A stretch of DNA of 54,194 bases from Clostridia bacterium (GCA_017625065.1 JAGALS010000083.1:1-54194); one strand, 5' to 3'; positions 8,859 through 17,984 are shown, numbered from the stretch's first letter. Program-made: numbers and translations. The notes: a model not told the origin generated them from the letters alone.

Positions 8859-9269
8859 TTACTCCTCGCACTTGATGGAGATCTTTTCTCCGCAAGCGGG
8901 GCAGATGAGGTTTTCGGGATCGATGCTTTCATCAAAGCAGATGGTGTCGCCGCACTTGGGGCACTCCACCTCGAAGGTATCCTCCATGTCGTAATCGTCA
9001 CAGCCGTCGCAGCCGTCACAATCGCCGTCACAGTAATCCTCGTCCTCGTCGTCGTAAAGAAGCTCCTCAACGTCGCCCAGATCCTCGTCCAGCTCCTCAA
9101 CGTAATCGTTGAGCTCCTGAACGTCATAGTCCAGACCGTCGACCTTCTCGGCAAGGGCGTCCACCATATCGAGCAGCGCTGCGATCAGCTTGCCCTCCTT
9201 GGTGGTCTTATCGTAATCCAGACCGTCGGCAAGGCCCTTCAGGTAAGCGGCTTTTTCCGTCATTTTCAT
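8859..9269 (-). CDS. Acidic zinc-ribbon protein, CD1247-N-terminal-like
   Basis: The 136-residue protein has a helical N-terminus (EKAAYLKGLADGLDYD, residues 4-19), a strongly acidic middle with a Cys/Asp-rich run (CDGDCDGCDGCDD), and a C-terminal zinc ribbon made of CPKCG and CPACG pairs. I recognise the N-terminal part as the domain annotated CD1247 in Clostridium difficile; its function is unknown. ATG 9269 follows AAGGAGAAAAGCC. It lies 22 bp after efp and shares its terminator. Position next to efp suggests a link to translation, but this is inference only. Confidence 0.8.
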   Translation of the reverse strand: MKMTEKAAYLKGLADGLDYDKTTKEGKLIAALLDMVDALAEKVDGLDYDVQELNDYVEELDEDLGDVEELLYDDEDEDYCDGDCDGCDGCDDYDMEDTFEVECPKCGDTICFDESIDPENLICPACGEKISIKCEE

Positions 9270-9291
9270 GGCTTTTCTCCTTGTGATTTGA

Positions 9292-9852
9292 TTATGCGCG
9301 GGAAAGGTACTCGCCCGTACGGGTGTCGATCTTCAGCACGTCGCCCTCGTTGATGAAAAGCGGAACCTTGATCTCAGCACCGGTCTCAAGGGTTGCGGGC
9401 TTGAGGGTGTTGGTGGCGGTGTTGCCTGCGAAGCCGGGGTCGGTCTGTGCAACGGCCAGCTCAACGAATGTGGGGGGCTCAACGCCGAAGACGTTGCCCT
9501 TGTAGGATACGATCTTGCACATCATTTCCTCTTTGACGAACTTGAAGCTGTCGGGGAGCTTGTCTGCGTTCAGGGGCAGCATATCGAAGCTTTCCATATC
9601 CATAAAGTAATACAGATCGCCGTCGTTGTAGGAATACTGCATATCCTTGCGCTCGATATAAGCGTTCTCGAACTTATCGGTGGGGTTGAAGGTCTTTTCA
9701 ATGACCGCGCCCGTGATGACGTTCTTCAGCTTGGTGCGTACGAAAGCGGCACCCTTGCCGGGCTTAACGTGCTGGAACTCAACGACCTGCAGTACGTTGC
9801 CCTGACCGTCATCAAACGTGATACCGTTCTTAAAATCTCCTGCTACTACCAT
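9292..9852 (-). CDS. efp: Elongation factor P
   Basis: EF-P binds between the ribosomal P and E sites and relieves stalling at consecutive prolines. The 186-residue length and three-domain layout are standard: KOW-like domain with the modification loop [10 protein letters not shown] (tip Lys33), the central domain with MDMESFDML, and the C-terminal [17 protein letters not shown] block. The tip lysine is conserved, so a post-translational modification is possible, but no modification gene is in the window. The start is preceded by GGAGG. It leads a two-gene unit with the acidic zinc-ribbon gene. Confidence 0.97.
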   Translation of the reverse strand: MVVAGDFKNGITFDDGQGNVLQVVEFQHVKPGKGAAFVRTKLKNVITGAVIEKTFNPTDKFENAYIERKDMQYSYNDGDLYYFMDMESFDMLPLNADKLPDSFKFVKEEMMCKIVSYKGNVFGVEPPTFVELAVAQTDPGFAGNTATNTLKPATLETGAEIKVPLFINEGDVLKIDTRTGEYLSRA

Positions 9853-9922
9853 GTGTGTAATACCTCCGAAATTATAATCTATCCGATGCGCGGGGCAATG
9901 TGCGCCCGCTTATTCACAATAT

Positions 9923-9951
9923 ATTTTACTATATTATGGCACACTTTGCAA
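9923..9951 (-). promoter_or_regulatory. Candidate efp promoter
   Basis: Minus-strand TTGCAA (9946-9951) and TAAAAT (9923-9928) at 17-bp spacing. It gives a leader of about 65 nt before efp. A second AT-rich box (TAATAT) overlaps, so the exact start is uncertain. Confidence 0.45.
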
Positions 9952-10012
9952 GGGGTTTTGCAAATTTTCTTGAAAAATGCGGCAAAATTTTCCGATAAGT
10001 TTCCCACAATCG

Positions 10013-10041
10013 TTGACAAACCGCTTTTTTTATATTATAAT
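10013..10041 (+). promoter_or_regulatory. Promoter of the yicC-remA-gmk-rpoZ operon
   Basis: Perfect TTGACA (10013-10018), 17-bp spacer, perfect TATAAT (10036-10041). Confidence 0.9.
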
Positions 10042-10084
10042 ATATACTGCATATTTATCGAATAGCAATATGGGAGGTGCGGAT

Positions 10085-10966
10085 ATGAAGAGCATGACGG
10101 CATTCGGCCGAGCCGAAAAGGTCTTTGACGGCGGCAGCGTGACGGTCGAGCTTCGGTCGGTCAACAGCCGATTTTTGGACTGCGGTGTCCGCATCCCACG
10201 TGCCCTCGGCGCGCTTGAGCCGCGCGTCAAGCCCTACCTGCAAGCCCGCGGCATTTTGCGCGGCAAGGTGGACGTGACGGTTACAGTCGATTTTGCAAGC
10301 GAGCAGGAGGGCGCACTTGCCCTTGACCGCACAGCGGCGGCGGAGTATGTTGCCGCATTGCGCGATCTTCGTGATACGTTCGGGCTTGCCGACGACATCA
10401 GCGTGATGCAGGTGGCACAGCGCGAGGAGCTGTTCGTGAAAGAAAGCAAGGAGCTTGACGTCGAGGTGCTCTGGGAGCATATCCTGTCGGCGCTGACACC
10501 TGCGGTGGATGCGTTCCTTCTCGCCCGCGAGGCGGAGGGCGATCGCCTAGAAGCCGACATCCGCGGCAAGCTGCAAAGCATCCGCGAGGCGCTGGAGCGC
10601 ATCAAAGCGAGCGCGGCGTGCGACGTTGCGCGTTACCGCGAGCGCCTCACGGCACGTGTGCGCGAAGCGCTTGCCGAGGGCGGCTATACCCCCGACGAGG
10701 GGCGGCTGCTGACCGAATGCGCGGTCTTTGCCGACCGCATCGCCATCGACGAGGAGGTGGTGCGCCTTGCATCCCATCTCGATTCCTTTGAGGAAATGGC
10801 GAAGGGCGAGGGCACGGGCAGAAAACTTGATTTTCTGATGCAGGAAATGAACCGCGAAGCGAATACCATCGGCTCGAAATGCCTTGATGCCGCGGTGGCG
10901 CTTGAGGTGGTTGAGATCAAATGCACGTTGGAGAAGATCCGCGAGCAGATACAGAACATTGAATAA
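10085..10966 (+). CDS. yicC: YicC/YloC-family endoribonuclease
   Basis: The 293-residue protein has the YicC N-terminus MKSMTAFGRAE and the C-terminal DUF1732 signature GRKLDFLMQEMNREANTIGSK-like block followed by VEIKCTLEKIREQIQNIE. Members cleave RNA and, in E. coli, affect small-RNA stability. The start at 10085 follows GGGAGGTGC. The frame runs further upstream but crosses the promoter, so the upstream extension is not coding. It is the first gene of the operon with remA, gmk and rpoZ, an order shared with B. subtilis yloC. Confidence 0.93.
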   Translation: MKSMTAFGRAEKVFDGGSVTVELRSVNSRFLDCGVRIPRALGALEPRVKPYLQARGILRGKVDVTVTVDFASEQEGALALDRTAAAEYVAALRDLRDTFGLADDISVMQVAQREELFVKESKELDVEVLWEHILSALTPAVDAFLLAREAEGDRLEADIRGKLQSIREALERIKASAACDVARYRERLTARVREALAEGGYTPDEGRLLTECAVFADRIAIDEEVVRLASHLDSFEEMAKGEGTGRKLDFLMQEMNREANTIGSKCLDAAVALEVVEIKCTLEKIREQIQNIE

Positions 10967-10978
10967 GAGGTGCAAACA

Positions 10979-11254
10979 ATGAAATTCATCAACATCGGCT
11001 TTGGTAATATGGTGGCTGTGGACCGCATCGTGGCGCTGGTCAGCTCGGATTCCGCCCCCATCAAGCGCCTGATCCAGGATGCAAAGGACGAGGGACGGAC
11101 CATCGACGTGACCTGCGGTCGCCGCACACGCGCCGTGATCATCACCGACAGCGAGCACGTGATCCTTTCCGCCATTCAGGCAGAGACCATTGCCAACCGT
11201 CTGGATGACGATACGCTGGCGGATGATGCCGACGAGGAGGCAGAAGAGGAATAA
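10979..11254 (+). CDS. remA: RemA-like DNA-binding regulator (DUF370)
   Basis: The 91-residue protein starts [17 protein letters not shown], the RemA/YlzA signature, and has [20 protein letters not shown] in the core. In B. subtilis RemA is a ring-shaped DNA-binding activator of biofilm matrix and osmoprotection genes. The C-terminal tail is very acidic ([10 protein letters not shown]), unlike the short B. subtilis protein. ATG 10979 was preferred over an in-frame start 3 codons upstream because AGAGGTG lies at better distance. It starts 12 bp after yicC. Confidence 0.92.
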   Translation: MKFINIGFGNMVAVDRIVALVSSDSAPIKRLIQDAKDEGRTIDVTCGRRTRAVIITDSEHVILSAIQAETIANRLDDDTLADDADEEAEEE

Positions 11255-11273
11255 GCCCCTCTTTGGAATCGGT

Positions 11274-11891
11274 ATGAAACAAAAAAACGGACTTCTGATC
11301 GTGGTATCGGGCCCTGCTGGCAGCGGCAAGGGAACGGTGCTTGCCGATCTCATTCAGGATGAAAATTACAAATATTCGATCTCGGCGACCACCCGTGCGC
11401 CCCGTCCGGGCGAGGTCGACGGCGTGAACTATCACTTCCTCACAAGAGAAGCCTTTGAGGCGCGGATCGCGCATGGAGAGATGCTGGAATGGACCGAGTA
11501 TTGCGGCAACTATTACGGCACGCCCAAAAGGGAGGCCGAGGAGGTGCTTGCAAGCGGCTGTAACCTCTTGCTTGAGATCGAGGTCGAGGGTGCTTGTAAC
11601 GTGAAAAGGGAGTACCCCCAGGCGGTGACCATTATGCTGCTACCCCCGTCCTTTGCGGTGCAGGAGGCGCGGCTTCGCGGACGCGGCACCGAAAGCGAGG
11701 AAAAGATCCTTGCGCGTTTGTCGCAAACGAGAAACGAGCTTGCCCGCATCGGCGCTTATGACTACGTCGTTTATAATTATGACGGCATGGCGGCAGAGAC
11801 TGCGGCGGATATCCGCGCCATCGTGCGTGCCGAGGGCCGCGCAATGAAACGTCAGGGCGACGTTTCGCGCTTGTATTTTGACGGCGAATAA
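11274..11891 (+). CDS. gmk: Guanylate kinase
   Basis: Phosphorylates GMP to GDP with ATP. The 205-residue protein carries the P-loop SGPAGSGKGTV (12-22), the GMP-binding STTRAPRPGEVDGVNYHF-like block near residues 36-53, and TEYCGNYYGTP. The ATG at 11274 lies 19 bp after remA; its ribosome site is weak, which suggests translational coupling to remA. Confidence 0.96.
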   Translation: MKQKNGLLIVVSGPAGSGKGTVLADLIQDENYKYSISATTRAPRPGEVDGVNYHFLTREAFEARIAHGEMLEWTEYCGNYYGTPKREAEEVLASGCNLLLEIEVEGACNVKREYPQAVTIMLLPPSFAVQEARLRGRGTESEEKILARLSQTRNELARIGAYDYVVYNYDGMAAETAADIRAIVRAEGRAMKRQGDVSRLYFDGE

Positions 11892-11943
11892 ATTTTCAAA
11901 TTTGTACAAAAATATATTATCGACATAAAAGGAGTATGAGAAT

Positions 11944-12240
11944 ATGATCTATCCCACCATTCAAGAGCTGACGAAGGGCAATTACAATCGCTACCAGCTT
12001 GCCATTGCGACCGCAAAGTGCGCACGTCTGATCACCGACGAGTACGTGAAGCAGCGCTCCGCCGCTGAAAGCGCGCTGACCGGCACCAAGGAGGGCTCTT
12101 CGACCATCGCATCGATGATCGATCCCGCGCTTGCAAACGAAAAGGCAGTGAAGAATGCCATCAACAGCATCCACAAGGGCGAATACGAGATCGTGGACGC
12201 ACCCGAGGCAGAGGAGGAAGAGCTCCTGCCCGAGGACTAA
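11944..12240 (+). CDS. rpoZ: RNA polymerase omega subunit
   Basis: The 98-residue protein has the omega N-terminal helix region NYNRYQLAIATAKCARLI and an acidic C-terminal tail (EAEEEELLPED). Omega helps assemble the beta-prime subunit. AAAAGGAG precedes the ATG. It is 52 bp after gmk. Between the omega core and the tail is a longer insert than in B. subtilis, as in other Clostridia. coaBC, which usually follows rpoZ, is absent; repeats follow instead. Confidence 0.93.
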   Translation: MIYPTIQELTKGNYNRYQLAIATAKCARLITDEYVKQRSAAESALTGTKEGSSTIASMIDPALANEKAVKNAINSIHKGEYEIVDAPEAEEEELLPED

Positions 12241-12328
12241 AAAGCAAAATTGCCAAAGTAAGCTGATCATTGGCTTCGTTTTTGGAAAGAAACACTTGCT
12301 AAGCGGTCGATAGAGTGCTTTGCTTGTA

Positions 12329-12452
12329 AGGATCCCTTGTGCAAAGGGAGCTGTCACCAAAGGTGACTGAGGGATTGTTTCGGCACAAAATTTATTATAC
12401 AATCCCTCCGACATTGCTACGCAATGCCACCTCCCTTTACACAAGGGAGGCT
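12329..12452. repeat. Family 1 long palindromic repeat, copy 2
   Basis: Same architecture as 41-163, in the opposite arrangement: CCCTTGTGCAAAGGGAG, GGTGACTGAGGGATTGT, an AT-rich centre, ACAATCCCTC and CTCCCTTTACACAAGGGAG. The first inner hairpin has changed on both arms (GTCACC/GGTGAC), keeping pairing. Confidence 0.85.
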
Positions 12453-12534
12453 GTTTTAGCTAAAATTTCGACGGCAATGCGCCAAGTGCAATGATAACGG
12501 TGAAAGTATTTAAGATGCTTGCCGGCAAGGGAAA

Positions 12535-12872
12535 GGCTCCCTCCGGGAGGGAGCTGGATTTTGCGAAGCAAAAGACTGAGGGAGAGCGCGAGAACGATAA
12601 AGATTCTATTTGTTTGAAGTAACGCGGGCTCCTTCCGTCACGCTAACGCGCGCCACCTTCCTCCCGGAGGAAGGCAGGTGTTAGCCGAATTTTCGGCGGC
12701 GGTGCGTTGAATGCGAAGGATGACAATTAGGGGCATTTTCGGATGCTTGCCGGCAAGGGAGAGGCTCCCCCAGGGGGGAGCTGTCAGCGAAGCTGACTGA
12801 GAGGGGAGAAAAGGAAAGAGACCTTACCCCTCTCCGTTGGCTACGCCGTCACCTCTCCCATAGGGCGAGGCT
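12535..12872. repeat. Family 2 repeats in a tandem array between rpoZ and priA
   Basis: Two palindromic units (12535-12674 and 12762-12872) are separated by related spacers that contain GATGCTTGCCGGCAAGGG and GCCGAATTTTCGGCGGCGG; the latter recurs at 12684 and 12875. Together with the family 1 copy and a CCACGCGtgaagCGCGTGG hairpin (12951-12969), this fills the 755 bp between rpoZ and priA. No gene was found in this interval. Confidence 0.8.
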
Positions 12873-12995
12873 ATGCCGAATTTTCGGCGGCGGTGCGTTA
12901 ATGACTTATGTTTATCATTCAGTACCGTAGCCTTGAAGGCTTGGTGCAGACCACGCGTGAAGCGCGTGGCTTTAATTGAGAAAGGGGGAAACGCC

Positions 12996-15473
12996 ATGCA
13001 GGAACGGTACGTAAAGGTCAGGCTGCTGGATGCCCCCTTTTTTCTTGACAAGGAATACGATTACAGCGTACCCGAGGAGCTGTCGGACGCGGTGCGCCCC
13101 GGCAGCTTTGTGACCGTGCCCTTTGGGGGCGGCAACCGCCGCCGTATGGGACTTGTCACGGCTGAAACCGAGCGCGACCCCACGCTCACCGCCACAAAGC
13201 CGATCCGTTCGGTGTCCACGCCGCGCGTGTCGCTGTCGGCAGAGCTGCTTTCACTTGTCGACTTTTTGCGCGAGCAAACGCTTTGCGCGACGGGTGACGC
13301 GGTACACGCGATGATTCCGTCGGGGGCGCTGTCGGGGCTTGTCGAGCGCTATCGCCGCACCGAGCGATCGGTGAAGGACGTGCGCAAGCTCTCGGTCGGC
13401 GAGACCTTTTTGCTTTCGCATCTGGACAAGGTCGGGGAAGCGAGCGCCGAGTCGCTGAAGGGCAAATTCGGCGCAGAGGCCGAAGCCGATCTTGCCCATC
13501 TGTGCCGCTTGCGGCTTGTGGCAAGAGAGCTTGCCGAAAAAAATGCTATGGCGGAGCGCGAGAACGTGTATTTCTCGCTCGCCGTGCCGCGTGAGGATGC
13601 CGAAGCACTGATCGACGGCACCGTCAAAAAGCCGCGGCTTGGCGAAAAGCAGAAAATGGCGCTGTCGCTCCTGCTCGACGGCGAGGTCAACGCCGACGAG
13701 CTGCGCGCAAGGGGCTGTGGCAAGGCGCAGACCGATGCGCTCACGGCACACGGGCTGATCGAACGGCGCGCGGAGCGCAGCTATCGCAACCCTTATGCCG
13801 TTTCCGAGCAAGCTACCCCCGCCGCGCTGACGCTCAACGACGAGCAGCAGGCGGTGTTTGAGGAGCTGGAGCGCTTGGCCACCGACGGCGAGCCGCACGG
13901 CGTGCTTTTGCACGGCGTGACGGGCAGCGGCAAGACCTGCGTGATGCTGCGCGCCATTGACGAGATGCTGGAGCGCGGACGGGGCGTGATCGTGCTACTA
14001 CCCGAAATTGCGCTCACGCCGCAGTCGCTTTCGATCTTTTGCTCGCGCTACGGCAACCGCGTGGCGGTGATGCACTCGGCACTGAACGCCGGCGAGCGTA
14101 TGGATACCTATCATCGTATTTTAGCGGGCGAGGCGGACGTGGTCGTCGGCACCCGTTCCGCGGTTTTTGCGCCCGTGAAGAACCTCGGACTCATCGTTAT
14201 GGACGAGGAGCACGAGCATACCTATAAATCGGATATGAACCCGAAATACCACGCGCGGGACGTGGCGCGCTTTCGTTGCGCGTATCACAAGGCTATGCTG
14301 CTGATGTGCTCCGCCACCCCGTCGCTGGAAAGCTATAAGCGCGCCACCGAGGGGCGCTATACCTTGCTCAAATTAAAGCACCGCCACGCGGGCGCGGAGC
14401 TGCCCGAGGTACAGATCGCCGATATGCGCGGCGAGCCCGGCGGCGGCAACCTATCCCCCCTTGGTACGGAGCTGACCGAGGCGTTAAAAAGAAACCTTTC
14501 GGATGGGGAGCAGTCGATTTTGTTCCTCAACCGCAGGGGATACAACCACGTTGTTTCCTGCCGTTCCTGCGGCAAGGCGGTTAGTTGTCCCTCGTGCAGC
14601 GTGTCGCTGACGTATCACGTGAAGCGCGGCTCGTATGAGGACGGGTATCTGGTCTGCCATTTCTGCGGCAGACGGCAACCCCTGCCGCGGCTTTGCCCGT
14701 CGTGCGGCTCGGAGCATCTGGCAAGGCTCGGTTACGGCACGCAACGCGTCGAGCAAGAGCTTGGCGAGCTGCTCGCGGGCGCGAAGGTGTTGCGTATGGA
14801 TACCGACACAACGGGTACGCGTTTTTCTTACGACGAGCTGCTTGGCGCCTTCCGCCGACACGAGGCGGACGTGCTGCTCGGCACGCAGATGGTAACGAAG
14901 GGGCACGATTTCCCCGACGTCACGCTGGTGGGCGTGCTGATGGCGGACGCGTCGCTTTATCTTGACGACTACCGCGCCTCGGAGCGCACCTTCTCGATGC
15001 TGACTCAAGTGATCGGCAGAGCAGGGCGCGCGCAAAAGAAGGGCGTTGCGGTCATTCAGACCTGCAACCCCGATCACGACGTGATCCGTCTTGCCTGCAA
15101 GCAGGATTACGAGACCTTTTACGACCGCGAGATCAAATTGCGGCGGCTGCTGGTCTTTCCGCCCTTTTGCGACATCGCGCTGCTCACGCTCTCGCACAAG
15201 GACGAGAGGGAGCTGATGCTGGCGGCGAAGGTGCTGTCCGACGAGCTGTCGCGCCGCATCGCGGCGACCTACAGCGACGTGAAATTGATCGCCTTCGGAC
15301 CCTTTGAGGCACCCGTTTACCGCGCGGACGGTCAGTACCGTATGCGTATGGTGATCAAATGCAAGCTCACAAAGCGCACAAGGGCGCTCTTTGCCGAGAT
15401 CCTTTCAAGCTTTCAAAAGCAGGGAAACGGCGTGCCGCTTTTGTCGATCGATTTCAACCCATCGGGGCTTTGA
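12996..15473 (+). CDS. priA: Primosomal protein N' (replication restart helicase PriA)
   Basis: This 825-residue superfamily 2 helicase recognises stalled forks and reloads the replicative helicase. Visible are the N-terminal 3'-DNA-binding domain, Walker A GVTGSGKT near residue 307, Walker B MDEEHEHTY near 401, the paired zinc motifs CRSCGKAVSCPSC and CHFCG...CPSCG around 515-575, and the C-terminal helicase motifs (GTQMVTKGHDFPDV, QVIGRAGRA). The ATG at 12996 follows AAAGGGGGAAACGCC; the frame is open further upstream only through repeat DNA. priA is usually preceded by coaBC in Firmicutes, but here by repeats. Confidence 0.97.
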   Translation: MQERYVKVRLLDAPFFLDKEYDYSVPEELSDAVRPGSFVTVPFGGGNRRRMGLVTAETERDPTLTATKPIRSVSTPRVSLSAELLSLVDFLREQTLCATGDAVHAMIPSGALSGLVERYRRTERSVKDVRKLSVGETFLLSHLDKVGEASAESLKGKFGAEAEADLAHLCRLRLVARELAEKNAMAERENVYFSLAVPREDAEALIDGTVKKPRLGEKQKMALSLLLDGEVNADELRARGCGKAQTDALTAHGLIERRAERSYRNPYAVSEQATPAALTLNDEQQAVFEELERLATDGEPHGVLLHGVTGSGKTCVMLRAIDEMLERGRGVIVLLPEIALTPQSLSIFCSRYGNRVAVMHSALNAGERMDTYHRILAGEADVVVGTRSAVFAPVKNLGLIVMDEEHEHTYKSDMNPKYHARDVARFRCAYHKAMLLMCSATPSLESYKRATEGRYTLLKLKHRHAGAELPEVQIADMRGEPGGGNLSPLGTELTEALKRNLSDGEQSILFLNRRGYNHVVSCRSCGKAVSCPSCSVSLTYHVKRGSYEDGYLVCHFCGRRQPLPRLCPSCGSEHLARLGYGTQRVEQELGELLAGAKVLRMDTDTTGTRFSYDELLGAFRRHEADVLLGTQMVTKGHDFPDVTLVGVLMADASLYLDDYRASERTFSMLTQVIGRAGRAQKKGVAVIQTCNPDHDVIRLACKQDYETFYDREIKLRRLLVFPPFCDIALLTLSHKDERELMLAAKVLSDELSRRIAATYSDVKLIAFGPFEAPVYRADGQYRMRMVIKCKLTKRTRALFAEILSSFQKQGNGVPLLSIDFNPSGL

Positions 15474-15603
15474 GGGGACCTCTGCAAAAACGTACAAACC
15501 TGTAGGGACAGGCGTCCCCGACTGTCCGCATCCGTGACCAACATTCCGGTTGTGTATTACAAGAGATAAAAACGCAGTCGCTTTGATTAGAAAATACCGT
15601 TAC

Positions 15604-15715
15604 AAACGGACAGTCGAGGACGCCTGTCTTTAAACGGACAGTCGAGGACGCCTGTCTTTAAACGGATAGCCGAGGACGCCTGTCTTTAAACGGACAGTCG
15701 AGGACGCCTGTCCCT
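15604..15715. repeat. Four tandem 28-bp repeats between priA and def
   Basis: The unit reads AAACGGACAGTCGAGGACGC followed by CTGTCTTT and is repeated four times with few changes. Each unit contains GGACAG...CTGTC, a potential hairpin. A single inverted relative lies at 15500-15530 (GACAGGCGTCCCCGACTGTC). The rest of 15474-15847 shows no gene. Confidence 0.9.
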
Positions 15716-15847
15716 ACTATTATGACCTTCTATGCCGGAGAAGGTCTTATAATGCACGTAAAGTACGCAAAATTTGCATACGTTATTGAAAATTTGATTC
15801 AAAATATTACATAGGTAACATTGTTTTCACGAAACCAAGGAGGAGCT

Positions 15848-16300
15848 ATGGCTAAATTACAGATTCGCAAGGTGGGGGACGAGGTGCTGCGCAAGGTCTG
15901 CCGCCCCGTTGAGGAGATCACCCCCCGTATTCTGACCTTGCTTGACGATATGACCGAAACCATGCGCGCCGCTGACGGCTGCGGACTTGCCGCGCCCCAG
16001 GTGGGCATTTTGCGCCGCATCGTGGTGATCGAGGTCGAACAGGGCAAGGTGATCGAGCTGATCAACCCCAAGATCATTGCCACCGCAGGCGAGCAGGAAG
16101 GCCCCGAAGGGTGTCTGTCGGTTCCCGGACGTCAGGGCATCGTCAAGCGCCCGAAGCACGTCACGGTACGGGCGACCAACCGCCACGGCGAGGTGTTTGA
16201 AATGAGCGGATCGGATCTGCTGGCGCGCGCGTTCTGCCACGAGCTCGACCATCTGGACGGAAAGCTCTACATCGACCGCGCCACCTATATGGAGGATTGA
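15848..16300 (+). CDS. def: Peptide deformylase
   Basis: Removes the formyl group from the initiator methionine of new proteins; a metal enzyme in the cytoplasm. The 150-residue protein has all three motifs: GCGLAAPQVG (44-53), EGCLSVPG (87-94) and HELDHLDG (131-138), giving Cys89, His131 and His135 as metal ligands and Glu132 as catalytic acid. ATG 15848 follows AAGGAGGAGCT. It is 4 bp upstream of fmt, its functional partner. Confidence 0.97.
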   Translation: MAKLQIRKVGDEVLRKVCRPVEEITPRILTLLDDMTETMRAADGCGLAAPQVGILRRIVVIEVEQGKVIELINPKIIATAGEQEGPEGCLSVPGRQGIVKRPKHVTVRATNRHGEVFEMSGSDLLARAFCHELDHLDGKLYIDRATYMED

Positions 16301-16304
16301 CGAC

Positions 16305-17243
16305 GTGCGAATTCTGTTTATGGGCACCCCCGAATATGCGCTTTTTTCCTTGAAAGCATTGGTCGAATCGGGGGAAACTATCATTGGCGCTGTGACACAG
16401 CCCGACAAGCCGAAGGGCAGAGGCTACGAGCTTTGTCCGCCCCCCGTCAAGGTCTTTGCAACCGAGCATAACATCCCCGTTTTTCAGCCGCAGACCTTCA
16501 AAAACGGCGCGTTTGACGAGGAATTGAAGACACTTGCCCCCGACCTGATCGTCGTGGTGGCGTACGGCAAAATTTTGCCGCAATCGGTGCTGGATCTGCC
16601 GAAATACGGCTGTATCAACGTGCACGGTTCTTTGCTCCCCGCCTATCGTGGCGCTGCGCCGATGCAGCGCGCCATTATGGAGGGTATGACCGAAACGGGC
16701 GTTACCACGATGCAGATGGCGGCAGGGCTTGACACGGGCGATATGCTGGTGAGCGTCAAGGTGCCGATCGGTGAAAACGATAATTTTGAGGATATTCACG
16801 ACAAGCTCGGCGAAGCGGGTGCAGAAGCGCTGCTTGAAACCATCGCGCGCTTGCGCGAAGGAACGTTGCAGGCGATCCCCCAGGACGACGCGCTTGCCAC
16901 CTATGCCGCGAAGATCGAAAAGGCGGATTGCGTGCTTGATTTTTCAAAAAACGCGAAGGCATTGCACGATCAGATCCGCGGACTTTCCCCCTTTCCGCTT
17001 TCCTTCACGCGCACGCCCGACGGCAAGCTCCTCAAAGTGCTTGAAAGCCGCGTCGGTGACAAAAAGGCGCCTGACGGTGTTGATTTTGGCACCGTTTTGG
17101 CGTTGGAGAACACGATCACCGTCGCTTGCGGCGAGGGCACGACCATCGAGCTTTTGCGTGTTTTGCCCGAGGGCAAGGGGCGCATGAGTGCCGCCGATTA
17201 TATCCGAGGCAGGCGGCTTTGCGTGGGCGATCAGCTCGGATAA
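16305..17243 (+). CDS. fmt: Methionyl-tRNA formyltransferase
   Basis: Formylates Met-tRNAi using 10-formyl-THF. In the 312-residue protein the N-terminal hydrolase-like domain contains Asn105, His107 (INVHGSLLPAYRGAAP, 104-119) and Asp143 (GLDTGDML), the catalytic triad of the family; the C-terminal OB-like domain follows from about residue 205. The start is GTG 16305, preceded by GGAGG that overlaps the def stop. Confidence 0.97.
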   Translation: MRILFMGTPEYALFSLKALVESGETIIGAVTQPDKPKGRGYELCPPPVKVFATEHNIPVFQPQTFKNGAFDEELKTLAPDLIVVVAYGKILPQSVLDLPKYGCINVHGSLLPAYRGAAPMQRAIMEGMTETGVTTMQMAAGLDTGDMLVSVKVPIGENDNFEDIHDKLGEAGAEALLETIARLREGTLQAIPQDDALATYAAKIEKADCVLDFSKNAKALHDQIRGLSPFPLSFTRTPDGKLLKVLESRVGDKKAPDGVDFGTVLALENTITVACGEGTTIELLRVLPEGKGRMSAADYIRGRRLCVGDQLG

Positions 17244-17261
17244 GAAAGTAGAGAATTTTTG

Positions 17262-17984
17262 ATGCTGTTTGGCTTATTTATGTTTGATTGGACGATCCTT
17301 GTCGTCATCCCGGGCCTTTTACTGACGCTTTGGGCGCAGTTTAAGGTCAAATCCACCTTTTCCCGCTACACGCAGGATCTCTTGCCCGGCTATATGACGG
17401 GCGCGGCGGTGGCGCGGCGGATGCTGGATGCGAACGGTCTTTCCCATATTCCCGTGGAGCTGGTTCACGGGCATCTTTCCGATCACTATGACCCCCGTCA
17501 CAAGGTCCTGCGCCTTTCCGAAGCGGTCTATCACGGTAATAACGTGGCGGCGGTGGGTGTCGCCGCGCACGAGGCGGGGCACGCCCTGCAGGATGCGCGC
17601 GGCTACGTGCCGTTGCGCTTTCGCATCGCGCTGGTGCCCGTGTGCAACATCGGCTCAAACCTTGCGATGCCGCTGTTTTTCATCGGACTTTTGCTGGCGG
17701 GCTTTTCCGCTTTTGCCGATTGGCTGATGCTTGCGGGCATCGCCGCCTTCGGGCTTTCGGTCTTTTTCCAGCTTGTCACACTTCCTGTTGAATTCAACGC
17801 CAGCCGTCGCGCGTTGCGCTGTCTTGACGGCTCGGGTACGATGACAAAAGAGCAGATCAAGGGCTCGCGCAAGGTGCTTTCCGCCGCGGCGATGACCTAC
17901 GTGGCGGCGCTTGCCGTGGGGCTGCTCAGCTTGTTGCGGCTCTTGCTGATCGCAATGAGCGCATCCTCGCGCGATAGACGATGA
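17262..17984 (+). CDS. Membrane zinc metallopeptidase, YugP family
   Basis: The 240-residue protein has an N-terminal membrane segment (about 8-25), the HEAGH zinc-binding motif at 103-107 within AAHEAGHALQ, and three more hydrophobic segments (about 130-160, 165-180, 205-225). PVEFNASRRAL is the conserved third-ligand region of this neutral Zn peptidase family. The substrate is not known. The start was set at ATG 17262; a TTG one codon upstream and an ATG at 17280 are alternatives, and the ribosome site is weak. Its stop overlaps the rsmB start (ATGATG / TGA). Confidence 0.9.
   Translation: MLFGLFMFDWTILVVIPGLLLTLWAQFKVKSTFSRYTQDLLPGYMTGAAVARRMLDANGLSHIPVELVHGHLSDHYDPRHKVLRLSEAVYHGNNVAAVGVAAHEAGHALQDARGYVPLRFRIALVPVCNIGSNLAMPLFFIGLLLAGFSAFADWLMLAGIAAFGLSVFFQLVTLPVEFNASRRALRCLDGSGTMTKEQIKGSRKVLSAAAMTYVAALAVGLLSLLRLLLIAMSASSRDRR

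Noticed and set aside
8033..8994. Open frames inside element A and adjacent repeats
   Set aside because: They run through non-coding repeat sequence that recurs elsewhere with different frames.
15604..15715. Possible CRISPR array
   Set aside because: The units are contiguous 28-bp repeats without unique spacers, and no cas gene is in the window.
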